This document shows positions 34,031-43,881 of a DNA stretch of 64,000 nt, one piece after another. Source of the stretch: Bacteroidota bacterium (GTDB lineage Bacteria > Bacteroidota > Bacteroidia > Bacteroidales > FEN-979). Numbering within the stretch: position 1 is the first letter of the stretch; each line of letters opens with the position of its first letter. Below the pieces are notes generated by a model that was not told the origin of the DNA, searched no databases, and was given only the letters and a program-made list of their open reading frames with translations. The stretch is from contig JAPLDF010000030.1 of assembly GCA_026391835.1 (NCBI GenBank), positions 1 through 64,000 of the forward strand, written 5' to 3'. The position numbers and the translations under genes were made by a program.

Positions 34031-37000
34031 TTGAGAAACATAATTTCAGTAATTACTTTCTTATTCCTGTTGTTTGCAAACGGATGGTACTCCAATGCCC
34101 AAAACGCAAACTACTCCTTTACAAATTATACGACTGTACAGGGCTTACCCAATAACAATATTGCTTCAATATGCCAGGATAGCCGCGGTTTTTTATGGAT
34201 TGCGACGCTCGAGGGATTAAGCCGGTTTGACGGGAAAAATTTCAAGAACTTTTATGCCGGCAAGAATGACAGTGTTGTCAGCAGCAACACGTTCGGAATG
34301 GTGCATGAGTATAAAAAAGGACATCTGGTGTTAGATATCGTGCCAGTGGGGGTAATTTGTTTTAATACCAATACAGAAACCTTTTATAAAACAACAATAT
34401 CGGGCAGAAGAGATATTCGGATTACCAAATCGTCGCACGGAGATATCTATTTCCTGGCAGCATGTAACAAAGCCTACATTCTCAACAATAAACTGGAGAT
34501 AAAAGATAGTATTGCAAAGCCTCCAAATGAACCGATGGGCTATAATCTGTATGCATATTATTTCAGTGATAGCAGCTTGTTAATAAAATCCAGAAGTACA
34601 TTTTATTTTTACAATACCAAGACAAAAAATTACGCAGAAATACCCGTTGATTTTGATTCCCCGGGGCAAGGGAGTAATTGGACCTTCCGCTATCTGGACC
34701 CGGTTGGCCAGCAATTATACTTTGCAGATTACTACAATGGACTATACCGGTATTCGCTAAAAACGCATAAAACAGAACACCTGAACAGAGGTGATGGTAG
34801 CGGGCTTTGTGTAAAAAGCAATATCATGCAAATCGTACCCAGGGAAAACAATGAACTCTGGTTTTTAACAAACCACGGCATTGATGTATGGAATACCCGG
34901 ACAAATACCATGTCGGTGATTCAGTCCAACACCAGTAAAAGTAATTCCCTGGCTTATAACATCACGACCTGTGCTTTTACGGATAAAAGCAATGGTATTT
35001 GGATCGGGACATACAAAGGCCTGAGTAAACTAAATGCCAATACATTAAAAATAAAAAGTTGGTCTGACGGTTTTAGTACAAATCAGGATAACAGTTTAAT
35101 GAGTGTGGTAGAGGGGAGCGATGAAAACATATATGTTTCACTATATTTCTCAAAGGTTTACCAGTTAAACAGCACGACCAATAAAATCACAGCATGGCAG
35201 CATCCGCTTAATAATTCTACCTGGAACCTTTTTGCAAGAGGCGATGAAATAATTAAAATCGGGAGTGGAAACAGCCTGTTAAGTTATAATACAAAAACAA
35301 ATAAATTCACGGTATTGGATTATCTGAAGCCGTATTATCCCGACATTGACATCATAACTTTAGGCTTTGTACACAGCAATGGGGATGAATGGTATTCCGC
35401 AAATAAGGGCGGAGGATTTGTACGCAAACTGGCAAACAGAAATTGTTTTAAGACCTATAAAACGGGCGATGGCGTCAACCGGTTCGCCAGTAGTTATTAC
35501 TGTTACTATACAGAAGATGATCACGGAGACCTGTGGTTCGGGGTCAACAAAAGCAGCCTTCTGCTCCACTGGAACAGTAAAACAGACAGGTTTGAAGAAA
35601 TTAACTTTTCGAGAACTAAAGGCACTGAAAACAGGCTCCTTCCGGGCATTAATGATATCACACATGATACTGCCGGTAATATCTGGGTGGCTTTTGACGG
35701 TGGCGGGCTGTTAAAATATACCCCGGGGAATAACTCGTCAGTTCTTTATTCTGTTACTGACGGGTTACCAGCCACCCATATCTCCTTTCTGCAATTTGAT
35801 AAAAAAAACCGCTTATGGCTGGGGACAATAAATGGCCTGTCGTGTTTTATTATCAATGAAAACCGGTTTGAAAACTTTAAAAACGAGAATGGCTTGCCTG
35901 ACGATTATTTCGACAGCTACTGCCGCTATTTTGATGCGAAGAAAAACCTCCTCTGGTTCGGCTCCAGCACCACCTTAATGTCATTTAATCCGGAAGATTT
36001 GTTAAACAGCAACAAGCAAAAATTTCCGGTGTATATAGATGAAATCATCATTAACGGAAAACGGTTATCCGATACCCTGCAAAATCATCTGGCCTTAAAA
36101 GCAGATGAAAATAATTTACTTTTTCATTTTACAGCCATAGATTTAACCAACGGAAAAGAGATAGAATACAGTTATAAAATGGAGGGAGCCGATAAAAGCT
36201 GGATATATAACAGCACAAACCAGTCTGCATCGTATGCCAATATAAAGCCGGGTACTTATATCTTTAAAGTGAGGGCCAGGTATAAAGGTGAAAACCATTG
36301 GATTGAAATAAAAGAACCCTTTGAATTCAAGATTGCTACGCCATGGAGCAGAAGCTGGTGGTTCTTTCTGCTGATGGTTGGTTTGTCAGGATTTTTAGGT
36401 TGGTTCATCATCAGAACCTACTATTTGCGGAGATTGGAAAAGCAGGCGGCAATTATTGAAAAACAGCAGGCTATCAGTGAAGAACGCAGCCGGATTGCGG
36501 CCGACATGCATGATGACATGGGAGCAGGTCTCAGCCGTATCCGTTACCTGAGCGCCTCCATGAAAAATGAAATTCAGGATGAAAAGCTGAAGCACAATTT
36601 AGATACCCTCATCAGCAGCAGTGATAATTTGGTCGATAAAATGAATGATATCATCTGGACACTGAATACGGGAGATGAAAGCCTGGAAGAAGTAATCTAC
36701 TATATCCGCAGCCAGTGCAGCGAAATGCTCGACAATGCCGGTGTTGGCTTTGAATATGTTATTCCGGAAACGATTCCCGATTTGATCATCAGCAGCGAAA
36801 TCAAACGTAATCTCTATTTAGCGATCAAAGAGGCGACACACAATGTAATCAAGCATGCGCATGCAACCCAGGTGAACCTGCTTATTCAAATCGGTCAGCA
36901 AATCACCATCAGGGTTAGTGACAACGGAAAAGGATTCAATACAGAAGAGCTTACATCCAAAGGGAATGGTCTCGTCAACTACCAGAAAAGAATGGCCGTC

Positions 37001-37072
37001 ATCAAGGGGAAGGTGCAATATCATTCGGACAAAGCAGGAACGGAAATCTGCTTCGAAGTTCCCTTACCATAA
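34031..37072 (+). CDS. Reg_prop/Y_Y_Y sensor histidine kinase (HisKA_3 type)
   Basis: Envelope sensor kinase of 1013 residues starting at TTG. After a signal peptide (about 1-24) come beta-propeller repeats of the two-component-regulator type, such as ICQDSRGFLWIATLEGLSRF (46-65) and further GNIWVAFDGG and NRLWLGTINGL copies. A Y_Y_Y domain (about 690-770) and one membrane helix (about 775-798) follow. The dimerisation box is IAADMHDDMGAGLSRIR (His near 828) and the ATPase boxes are KEATHNVIKHAHA and SDNGKGF. It lacks the fused receiver and AraC parts of hybrid kinases, so it works with the separate LuxR-type regulator that follows after 56 bases. The ligand is probably extracellular; the FISUMP gene set downstream is a candidate target. 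Confidence 0.88.
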   Translation: MRNIISVITFLFLLFANGWYSNAQNANYSFTNYTTVQGLPNNNIASICQDSRGFLWIATLEGLSRFDGKNFKNFYAGKNDSVVSSNTFGMVHEYKKGHLVLDIVPVGVICFNTNTETFYKTTISGRRDIRITKSSHGDIYFLAACNKAYILNNKLEIKDSIAKPPNEPMGYNLYAYYFSDSSLLIKSRSTFYFYNTKTKNYAEIPVDFDSPGQGSNWTFRYLDPVGQQLYFADYYNGLYRYSLKTHKTEHLNRGDGSGLCVKSNIMQIVPRENNELWFLTNHGIDVWNTRTNTMSVIQSNTSKSNSLAYNITTCAFTDKSNGIWIGTYKGLSKLNANTLKIKSWSDGFSTNQDNSLMSVVEGSDENIYVSLYFSKVYQLNSTTNKITAWQHPLNNSTWNLFARGDEIIKIGSGNSLLSYNTKTNKFTVLDYLKPYYPDIDIITLGFVHSNGDEWYSANKGGGFVRKLANRNCFKTYKTGDGVNRFASSYYCYYTEDDHGDLWFGVNKSSLLLHWNSKTDRFEEINFSRTKGTENRLLPGINDITHDTAGNIWVAFDGGGLLKYTPGNNSSVLYSVTDGLPATHISFLQFDKKNRLWLGTINGLSCFIINENRFENFKNENGLPDDYFDSYCRYFDAKKNLLWFGSSTTLMSFNPEDLLNSNKQKFPVYIDEIIINGKRLSDTLQNHLALKADENNLLFHFTAIDLTNGKEIEYSYKMEGADKSWIYNSTNQSASYANIKPGTYIFKVRARYKGENHWIEIKEPFEFKIATPWSRSWWFFLLMVGLSGFLGWFIIRTYYLRRLEKQAAIIEKQQAISEERSRIAADMHDDMGAGLSRIRYLSASMKNEIQDEKLKHNLDTLISSSDNLVDKMNDIIWTLNTGDESLEEVIYYIRSQCSEMLDNAGVGFEYVIPETIPDLIISSEIKRNLYLAIKEATHNVIKHAHATQVNLLIQIGQQITIRVSDNGKGFNTEELTSKGNGLVNYQKRMAVIKGKVQYHSDKAGTEICFEVPLP

Positions 37073-37116
37073 ATTACCCTAATAAACCTTATATTTTTTT
37101 CATATAGCCAAGCATT

Positions 37117-37124
37117 TATCTTTG
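37117..37124 (+). promoter_or_regulatory. -7 box directly ahead of response regulator gene
   Basis: TATCTTTG lies only four bases ahead of the ATG at 37129, with a T-rich stretch at the -33 position. A transcript from here would start at or within a base or two of the start codon, giving a leaderless message independent of the kinase gene. Confidence 0.4.
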
Positions 37125-37128
37125 CATC

Positions 37129-37749
37129 ATGATCAGTATTGTTATCGTCGAAGATTTAGAAGAGATAAGGTCCGGCCTTGTGCAGTTGCTCAAGCAGCAA
37201 GAGGACTTCCTGGTGCTGTCAGCTTTTCACGATGGTGTTGATGCCATGCCGGAAATTATTGAATTGCAACCCGACATTGTCATCATGGATATCAACATGC
37301 CCGGTATGAGCGGAATAGATTGCATCCGGCAAATTAAGGATCATTGTCAGGGGACCCAGTTTATGATCTTCACGATTTACGAAAATGATGAAAAAATCGT
37401 TGATGCCCTTGCCGCAGGCGCCAGCGGTTACCTGCTTAAAAAGACATCACCCGACAAAATGGTTGAAGCCATTAAAGAACTTCATCAGGGTGGCAGCCCC
37501 ATGAGCAGTCAGATCGCACGCAAAGTAATCGGTTACTTCAAAGAAGCAAAACCTGAGGATAACAACCAGCTGACGAAAAAAGAAAATGAAATATTGCTGC
37601 TGTTATCGAAAGGATTTTTATATAAAGAAATTGCCGGCAAGCTGTCCATTACAATGGGTACGGTAACGCAACACATCCACCACATTTATGAAAAACTGCA
37701 TGTTGCCAACCGGACGGAAGCCATCAATAAAGTATTTGGAAGAAAGTAA
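37129..37749 (+). CDS. NarL/LuxR-type response regulator
   Basis: DNA-binding partner of the upstream kinase, 206 residues. The receiver domain has the acidic pair near 8-9 (VEDLEE), the phosphoacceptor Asp in DIVIMDINMPGMSG (about 55), and the conserved Lys in GASGYLLKKTSPD (about 105). The LuxR helix-turn-helix is LTKKENEILLLLSKGFLYKE onward (about 148-200) with the GTVTQHIHHIYEKL recognition helix. The start is fixed by the receiver core beginning at residue 3. A promoter-like box lies right before the start. Confidence 0.93.
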   Translation: MISIVIVEDLEEIRSGLVQLLKQQEDFLVLSAFHDGVDAMPEIIELQPDIVIMDINMPGMSGIDCIRQIKDHCQGTQFMIFTIYENDEKIVDALAAGASGYLLKKTSPDKMVEAIKELHQGGSPMSSQIARKVIGYFKEAKPEDNNQLTKKENEILLLLSKGFLYKEIAGKLSITMGTVTQHIHHIYEKLHVANRTEAINKVFGRK

Positions 37750-38017
37750 CAACCACCTTCTCTAAATCCTGAACCGCAACGCATGAGTATTGCGCTGTGC
37801 GCCCGCCGCCTAATGTTCGGGATTACTATCAGACTTCTGTAAAAGTCAGTAAGATTAATTTTCAACCGGAAATTGTTCCAGGCTGAAGAGCCGGAGTATT
37901 GCCTTGAAACTTGATGGTGGTCACTCCGTTAAAACACCGCGCATTTAAAAGAATAGGGGAATGGCCAGGTGAACGATCTGAAATTGTTAAATAAAGTTGT
38001 TAAAAACCAACCGAAGA

Positions 38018-41000
38018 ATGAAAACCACATCCATTTTTATCGTTATTCTGCTGCTTCATAGCAGTTTACTGTTTTCGCAGGTAGCCATCAACACCGATGG
38101 CAGTCCGCCCGATCCCACGGCCATGCTCGATGTGAGTTCAACAAACCGGGGGTTGCTGATCCCACGCATTTCAACTGCCGCCCGCAACCTGATCCCATCG
38201 CCGGCGACAGGCCTGTTGATTTATAATACGGACGACAATCAATTCAACTATTATAACGGGAGTTACTGGTATCAATTGGGAGGGACCCCCATTAATTCAG
38301 CCATCGGAACCCTGAGCCCGGGAGGCGGTGTTGCCATCAGCGTTTCGCCCGGGGCACTGCCTGATAATTCAGCCATGCTGGACGTCAGCAATCCCAGCAG
38401 GGGAGTGTTAATCCCTAGAATTTCAACGGCAGCCCGTGAGGCAATGACATCCCCTGCAACAGGGTTAATTACATATAATACGGATGCAAATATTCTATTT
38501 TTCTACAATGGAAGCCAGTGGATCACCTTATGTACTGTTTCCACAGGGATTGCGGGTGCCGCCGGGAGCCAGCCTGCAGTCGGGGTGGCTGTCAATGCAG
38601 GGAATTCAGGCCCCGATCCTTCCGCCATGCTGGATATCTCCTCTGCTGACAAAGGATTACTGATACCAAGACTGTCAAGTTCCGAACGGGAGGCATTGCT
38701 CCCTGTTACAGGACTTGCTATTTACAATACAACCACCGGTACCATTGAGTATAATAACGGGACAACCTGGTGCCAGGTGGATTCCTACCTGAGTGAATCC
38801 CCGGTGGCGGGAACACATATCCCTACAACCAGCCAGATCGAATGGCACTGGACTTCCGTGGCACGTGCTGCCGGGTATAAGTGGAACACGATTGATGATA
38901 TGAGTTCAGCTACAGATTTGGGCAACACAACAACGTTCCTGGAAACGGGTCTGACCTGCGGCGCGTCCTATACCCGGTATGTATGGGCCTACAGCGGCTG
39001 CGGATTGGTAACGCCAGCCACATTGACGCAATCGACGCAGCTTTGTTCACTCTGTCCCACCTCCATCACGGTTGACCACCTGGCCACCAACGGTGTTGCT
39101 CCTGTGGATAAAACAGTAACATACGGCATTGTTACGAATATCCCCGGAGAGACCTCAAAATGCTGGATTTCCAGCAACCTTGGCGCGGACCACCAGGCAA
39201 TTTCCGTTGACGATGCCACCGAAGCCTCTGCAGGCTGGTACTGGCAATTTAACAGAAAGCAGGGGTATAAACATGATGGCACCTACCGTACACCCAATAC
39301 GCCATGGATATCAGGTATCAGTGAAAATTCAGACTGGATAACAGCCAGCGACCCATGTAACATTGAACTTGGAACCACCTGGCGATTACCCACCTACACC
39401 GAATGGAACAATGTAAACTCAAACGGAGGTTGGACAAACTGGAACGACCCGTGGGGCTCCGGCTTGAAACTCCATGCTGCCGGGTACCTGCATGGCGCCG
39501 ATGGATCACTGGACTATTGCGGCTTAAACGGCACCTACCAGAGTAGTACGCAGGGCGATGCCGATAACGGCGGGTACCTGAACTTCCTCAGTGGGTCCAG
39601 CTACATGAACTACTTCAGCAAGGCGTACGCTTTCTCTGTCCGATGTATGAAGGATCCTGGCATCCCTGTTCCAGCGTGCGGAACATCCATTACCGTCAGT
39701 CACCTGGCCACCGGCGGTGTGGCTCCTGTGGATAAAACGGCAACCTACGACATTGTTACAAATATTGCCGGGGAATCTACAAAATGCTGGATTTCCAGCA
39801 ACCTCGGATCAGACCACCAGGCAGCTAATGTTGATGATGCAACATTTGAGTCGGCAGGCTGGTACTGGCAATTCAACCGAAAACAGGGGTACTCCAATGA
39901 CTGGTTATGGCCATACCCATCGTGGACGATCACCGGGATCTCTGAAAATTCAGACTGGCAGACCGCCAACGATCCGTGTACCCATGAACTGGGCAGCGGC
40001 TGGCGCATTCCAACCTATACCGAATGGGTTGCGGTAAGTACCGCCGGAAGCTGGGCCAACTGGAACGGACCGTGGAATTCCGGATTGAAACTGCATGCCG
40101 CCGGACTCCTGAACTACAGTGACGGAGTGTTGTATAATCGCGGCTCGGGTGGTTTCTACTGGAGTAATACACAGGTCAACGATGGAGAAGGCTGGGACCT
40201 GGGTTTCGGCGCCAATAACTGCGATATGGGCGGAGGCACAAAGCCGTTCGGTTTTTCAGTGCGGTGCCTTAAAGACCCCACACCCATTCCTTTTACATGT
40301 GGTTCTTCCTTTACAGTCAACCATTTGATCGCAAACGGAATCGCCCCCGTAGATAAATCCGTGACCTACAGCACGGTGAACAATATTACAGGAGAACCAT
40401 CAAAATGCTGGATATCGAGCAACCTCGGATCCGATCACCAGGCCACCAACTTCGATGATGCAACTGAGGCCTCTGCCGGCTGGTACTGGCAGTTCAACCG
40501 TAAGCAGGGATACAAGAATGACGGAACGAATTTAACGCCGTCATGGATTGGTGGATCTAATTGGGAAGACGCCAACTGGGAGGCCGCCAACGATCCATGT
40601 ACCCTTGAACTTGGAAGCGCCTGGCGTATTCCGACCTATACAGAATGGGATAACGTGCGGATAGCTGGAAACTGGACGGACTGGAATGGCCCGTGGAATT
40701 CCGGGTTGAAGCTGCATGCCGCGGGATACCTCGATTCCTATAATGGTTTCCTTATAGGGCAGGGCACATATGGCCAATACTGGGGAAGTAATCAGAATTA
40801 TGACCACGGAAGTGGCTGGAACATGTATTTTTCCGGTTATGTATGTTTCCAGTACGCGCTTGATAAGACGTATGGGAACCCGCTGCGCTGCCTGAGCGGT
40901 GTTGCCGACCCCGTGGCCCTTCCCACGGTAACGACCACGGAAATAAGTAATATCGCTGGCTTTACGGCAACCGGCGGGGGTAACGTAACCACCGACGGCG

Positions 41001-41839
41001 GAGCACCGGTAACCTATGGAATCTGCAGGAGCACCTCCCCTCAGCCAACCATAAACGATGTCCATACTGTTGATGGAGGAGGAACGGGCGTATTCACGAG
41101 TGAACTTACTGTACTTACTCCCTTAACAACCTATTATGTAAGGGCGTATGCGACCAACAGCTACGGAACTGCTTACGGGGAGGAGGTCACATTTAACACC
41201 TTTTCTCCGTCCTATCCCTGTATCGGACTTGAAACCATCACCGTCAACCATCCCCTTGGACTGGTAGCGCCGGTGTCAAAAACGGTCACGTATGGCACTG
41301 TCACCAATATTCCCGGAGAGCCCTCAAAATGCTGGATAACCAGTAATCTCGGTGCTGATCACCAGGCCGTTTCGGTTATTGATGCCACCGAAGCCTCCTC
41401 AGGCTGGTACTGGCAATTTAACACAAAACAGGGCTATAAGCTTGATGATGATGGCGTTACCCGCACGCCAAATTCCGCTTGGGATAACGGCGCCAACTTT
41501 GGCACTTCCGACTGGATACCGGCCAACGACCCCTGCACGATTGAATTGGGTGCCGACTGGCGTATTCCAACGAATACCGAATGGAGTAATGCAGGTGCCG
41601 GTATAAACGGAAACTGGACAAACTGGAACGGACCCTGGAACTCGGGGTTGAAGATCCATGCTGCAGGATACCTGCGCAACGGGGACGGGTTGCTGATATT
41701 CCGTGGTTCGATGGGTAGATACTGGAGCCGGAATTATGATAACTACTCCTATGGATTGAGCTTTATTACCAACAGCTACCAAAGTTCAGTTGGCACTACC
41801 ATAAAAGCATGCGGCTTGCCATTGCGTTGCATCAAGTAG
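38018..41839 (+). CDS. giant FISUMP-domain surface protein
   Basis: Secreted or surface protein of 1273 residues with a signal peptide (about 1-22, ending LLFSQ). The N-terminus holds three copies of a module also found in the next two genes (QVAINTDGSPPDPTAMLDVS ... GLLIPRIS ... GLLIYNT), at about 22-90, 105-175 and 185-255. Then come four FISUMP domains (about 347-547, 556-752, 763-962, 1073-1273), each with GWYWQFN(R/T)KQGYK, a WR(I/L)PT-TEW block, and SGLK(L/I)HAAGYL, and a fibronectin-like module at about 967-1062. FISUMP domains are thought to have a C-type-lectin-like fold for binding. No T9SS sorting domain is present, so the export and anchoring route is unclear. Confidence 0.85.
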   Translation: MKTTSIFIVILLLHSSLLFSQVAINTDGSPPDPTAMLDVSSTNRGLLIPRISTAARNLIPSPATGLLIYNTDDNQFNYYNGSYWYQLGGTPINSAIGTLSPGGGVAISVSPGALPDNSAMLDVSNPSRGVLIPRISTAAREAMTSPATGLITYNTDANILFFYNGSQWITLCTVSTGIAGAAGSQPAVGVAVNAGNSGPDPSAMLDISSADKGLLIPRLSSSEREALLPVTGLAIYNTTTGTIEYNNGTTWCQVDSYLSESPVAGTHIPTTSQIEWHWTSVARAAGYKWNTIDDMSSATDLGNTTTFLETGLTCGASYTRYVWAYSGCGLVTPATLTQSTQLCSLCPTSITVDHLATNGVAPVDKTVTYGIVTNIPGETSKCWISSNLGADHQAISVDDATEASAGWYWQFNRKQGYKHDGTYRTPNTPWISGISENSDWITASDPCNIELGTTWRLPTYTEWNNVNSNGGWTNWNDPWGSGLKLHAAGYLHGADGSLDYCGLNGTYQSSTQGDADNGGYLNFLSGSSYMNYFSKAYAFSVRCMKDPGIPVPACGTSITVSHLATGGVAPVDKTATYDIVTNIAGESTKCWISSNLGSDHQAANVDDATFESAGWYWQFNRKQGYSNDWLWPYPSWTITGISENSDWQTANDPCTHELGSGWRIPTYTEWVAVSTAGSWANWNGPWNSGLKLHAAGLLNYSDGVLYNRGSGGFYWSNTQVNDGEGWDLGFGANNCDMGGGTKPFGFSVRCLKDPTPIPFTCGSSFTVNHLIANGIAPVDKSVTYSTVNNITGEPSKCWISSNLGSDHQATNFDDATEASAGWYWQFNRKQGYKNDGTNLTPSWIGGSNWEDANWEAANDPCTLELGSAWRIPTYTEWDNVRIAGNWTDWNGPWNSGLKLHAAGYLDSYNGFLIGQGTYGQYWGSNQNYDHGSGWNMYFSGYVCFQYALDKTYGNPLRCLSGVADPVALPTVTTTEISNIAGFTATGGGNVTTDGGAPVTYGICRSTSPQPTINDVHTVDGGGTGVFTSELTVLTPLTTYYVRAYATNSYGTAYGEEVTFNTFSPSYPCIGLETITVNHPLGLVAPVSKTVTYGTVTNIPGEPSKCWITSNLGADHQAVSVIDATEASSGWYWQFNTKQGYKLDDDGVTRTPNSAWDNGANFGTSDWIPANDPCTIELGADWRIPTNTEWSNAGAGINGNWTNWNGPWNSGLKIHAAGYLRNGDGLLIFRGSMGRYWSRNYDNYSYGLSFITNSYQSSVGTTIKACGLPLRCIK

Positions 41840-41876
41840 TTTCTTGTTTTCAATTAATCTGAACAAACATAGCACC

Positions 41877-42776
41877 ATGAGAAAAGGATCTTTATTAATA
41901 GCGATGTTTCTGCTTGTAGGCGCCCCATTGTTTGCCCAGGTTGCCGTTAATAGTGATGGCAGCCAGCCGGATGCCTCGGCGATGATGGATGTCAAATCAA
42001 CCACAAAAGGAGCATTATTTCCCCGGATGAGCCAGGCACAGATTTCGTTCATCGTAAATCCGGCCAATGGATTGGTCGTTTTTTGTACCACCGACAATAA
42101 ATTCTACGCCTATGTTGCAAGCGCCAACGCGTGGAAGGAAGTTTTATATGGTGCCGGGGCCCTCAGCCATTTTACGTGCGGATCAGCCTTTACCCTCAGC
42201 CATGTGGCCGGAATGGCAGCACCTGTTCCCAAAACTGTCACCTATGGCACGGTGGCAAACCTGCCCGGTGAACCGGTAAAATACTGGATCACCAAAAACC
42301 TGGGAGCCGATCACCAGGCAGATTCAGTTAATGATGCAACAGAAGCATCGGCAGGCTGGTACTGGCAGTTTAACCATAAGCAGGGTTATAAATTTAACGG
42401 TTCGTTTACCCCATCCTGAACATTATTAACCATTGTGGAAAATTCTGACTGGACCAGCATCAATGACCCATGTTCAATAGAAATTGGAGGTGGCTGGCGA
42501 ATACCAACCATAACCGAATGGCATAACCTGAATGAAGGAGGTACATGGATCAATTGGAATGGCCCCTGGATATCCGGGTGAAAGCTTCATGCTGCCGGGT
42601 ACCTTCAGTACAACGATGGAACGCTCTCCGGCCGTGGTTCAACAGCCATGTATTGGTCAGGTGACCAGCACAGCGCGACACATGCATGGGCACTGACCTT
42701 CAACAGCAGCAGCAGTGTTATCAATAACCTTGACAAATCGTTCGCATATCCCGTTTGTTGCCTGAAAGACTATTGA
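41877..42776 (+). pseudogene. FISUMP-domain protein gene with two in-frame UGA codons
   Basis: A shorter copy of the preceding gene: signal peptide, one N-terminal module (QVAVNSDGSQPDASAMMDVK) and one FISUMP domain. The frame is interrupted at 42417 and 42579-42581 by TGA, but downstream of both the same frame continues with good FISUMP sequence (NDPCSIEIGGGWRIPTITEW, then KLHAAGYLQYNDGTLSG) to a stop at 42774. The first TGA stands where sister domains have Trp (PSW), the second where they have Leu (SGLK). Neighbouring genes end normally at TGA, so recoding of the whole genome is unlikely. Most likely a young pseudogene; sequencing error or read-through are alternatives. Confidence 0.75.
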
Positions 42777-42812
42777 TTATTGAGTTTCAAATTAACTAAG
42801 AAGCAAAATCCA

Positions 42813-43835
42813 ATGATGAAAAAACTTTTCATGCTGTTTTTCCTTGGAGGGTATATTCTGGCAAACGCCCAGGTAGCCGTCAATAACGATGGAACTCCCC
42901 CCGATGGCAGCGCCATGCTCGACGTAAAAAGCACCAGCAAAGGACTTCTGCTTCCACGACTTACCCAGGAACAGCGAAATGCCATCGTAAATCCTGCAGC
43001 CGGGCTGCAGCTGTTTAACACCACTACCAGTAAACCAAACTATTTTGATGGCACTGCCTGGAAAAATTATGATGGTACATCGGCGTTTTCATTGCCAACC
43101 GTTACCACCATGCCGGTTACTTTCACTCCGGGGATTGGTGGTTCTGCAACAGGTGGCGGCAATGTAACCTGGGATGGTGGCACAACAATTACAGCAAGAG
43201 GTGTTTGCTGGGGTGCTGAAAACCCGACTCTTAGCGGGTACCATTCTGAAGCAGAAGGCAGTACAGGCGTTTTTACAAGTGTTATTTATAATATATTGCC
43301 ATTCGCAACCTATCATGTGCGCGCCTATGCGACAAACAGTGCCGGTACGGCCTATGGCAATGATGTGAGTTTTATTGCGCCCCCGTTTGTAATCGGGCAA
43401 TCTTATAAGGGAGGTACCATCTTTTATCTGTTTCCCAGTGGAATTAATGGACTTGTTTCAGGTTTAAACGATGTGCCTGTATCACCCTGGGGAGGCTCCG
43501 GAATCAATGTTGTCACTTCCGACAGTATCGGCGCAGGACTTTACAATACATATTTCATTAATACATACTGCGGAATGAACAGTGCAGGATGGGCGTGTAG
43601 TAATGGTGCTTCTGGTTACGGAGCATTTCTTTTACCATCAAAAATGGATCTGCAATTAATGTACAATCAAAAGAATACTATTGGAGGTTTTGTCAATGGC
43701 ATCTATTGGAGTTCAACCCAGGCCAATGTTAATGAAGCGTTTGGAATTGACTTCACTTCAGGCGAACCAGTCAGCGACGATAAAAATACGTATCATGCGG
43801 TACGTGCTGTCTGGTATATCAATGACCTATGGTAA
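42813..43835 (+). CDS. secreted FISUMP-array-associated protein with fibronectin-like module
   Basis: A 340-residue exported protein. The start is one of two adjacent ATGs (42813/42816) before a clear signal peptide (MKKLFMLFFLGGYILANA). The N-terminal module QVAVNNDGTPPDGSAMLDVK matches those of the two genes upstream. Next is a module (about 105-190) similar to the fibronectin-like one in the giant protein (GGNVTWDGG, TYHVRAYATNSAGTAYG). The C-terminal part (GGTIFYLFPSG, LLPSKMDLQLMY, GIYWSST) resembles DUF1566-type domains, which share the lectin-like fold idea of FISUMP. It belongs to the same tandem family; function probably surface binding. Confidence 0.7.
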   Translation: MMKKLFMLFFLGGYILANAQVAVNNDGTPPDGSAMLDVKSTSKGLLLPRLTQEQRNAIVNPAAGLQLFNTTTSKPNYFDGTAWKNYDGTSAFSLPTVTTMPVTFTPGIGGSATGGGNVTWDGGTTITARGVCWGAENPTLSGYHSEAEGSTGVFTSVIYNILPFATYHVRAYATNSAGTAYGNDVSFIAPPFVIGQSYKGGTIFYLFPSGINGLVSGLNDVPVSPWGGSGINVVTSDSIGAGLYNTYFINTYCGMNSAGWACSNGASGYGAFLLPSKMDLQLMYNQKNTIGGFVNGIYWSSTQANVNEAFGIDFTSGEPVSDDKNTYHAVRAVWYINDLW

Positions 43836-43881
43836 GAACTCATTGAGATAAAAACAGATATTTTCACTTAATCCGAATTTT

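Noticed and set aside
37750-38017. Riboswitch or small RNA in the gap before the FISUMP genes
   Set aside because: No strong stem, terminator or known motif could be recognised in the 268 bases.
41877-42776. Genome-wide reading of UGA as an amino acid
   Set aside because: Several clear housekeeping or conserved genes end at TGA at the expected length, for example at 5875 and 6362, and one of the two internal TGA codons stands at a Leu, not Trp, position.
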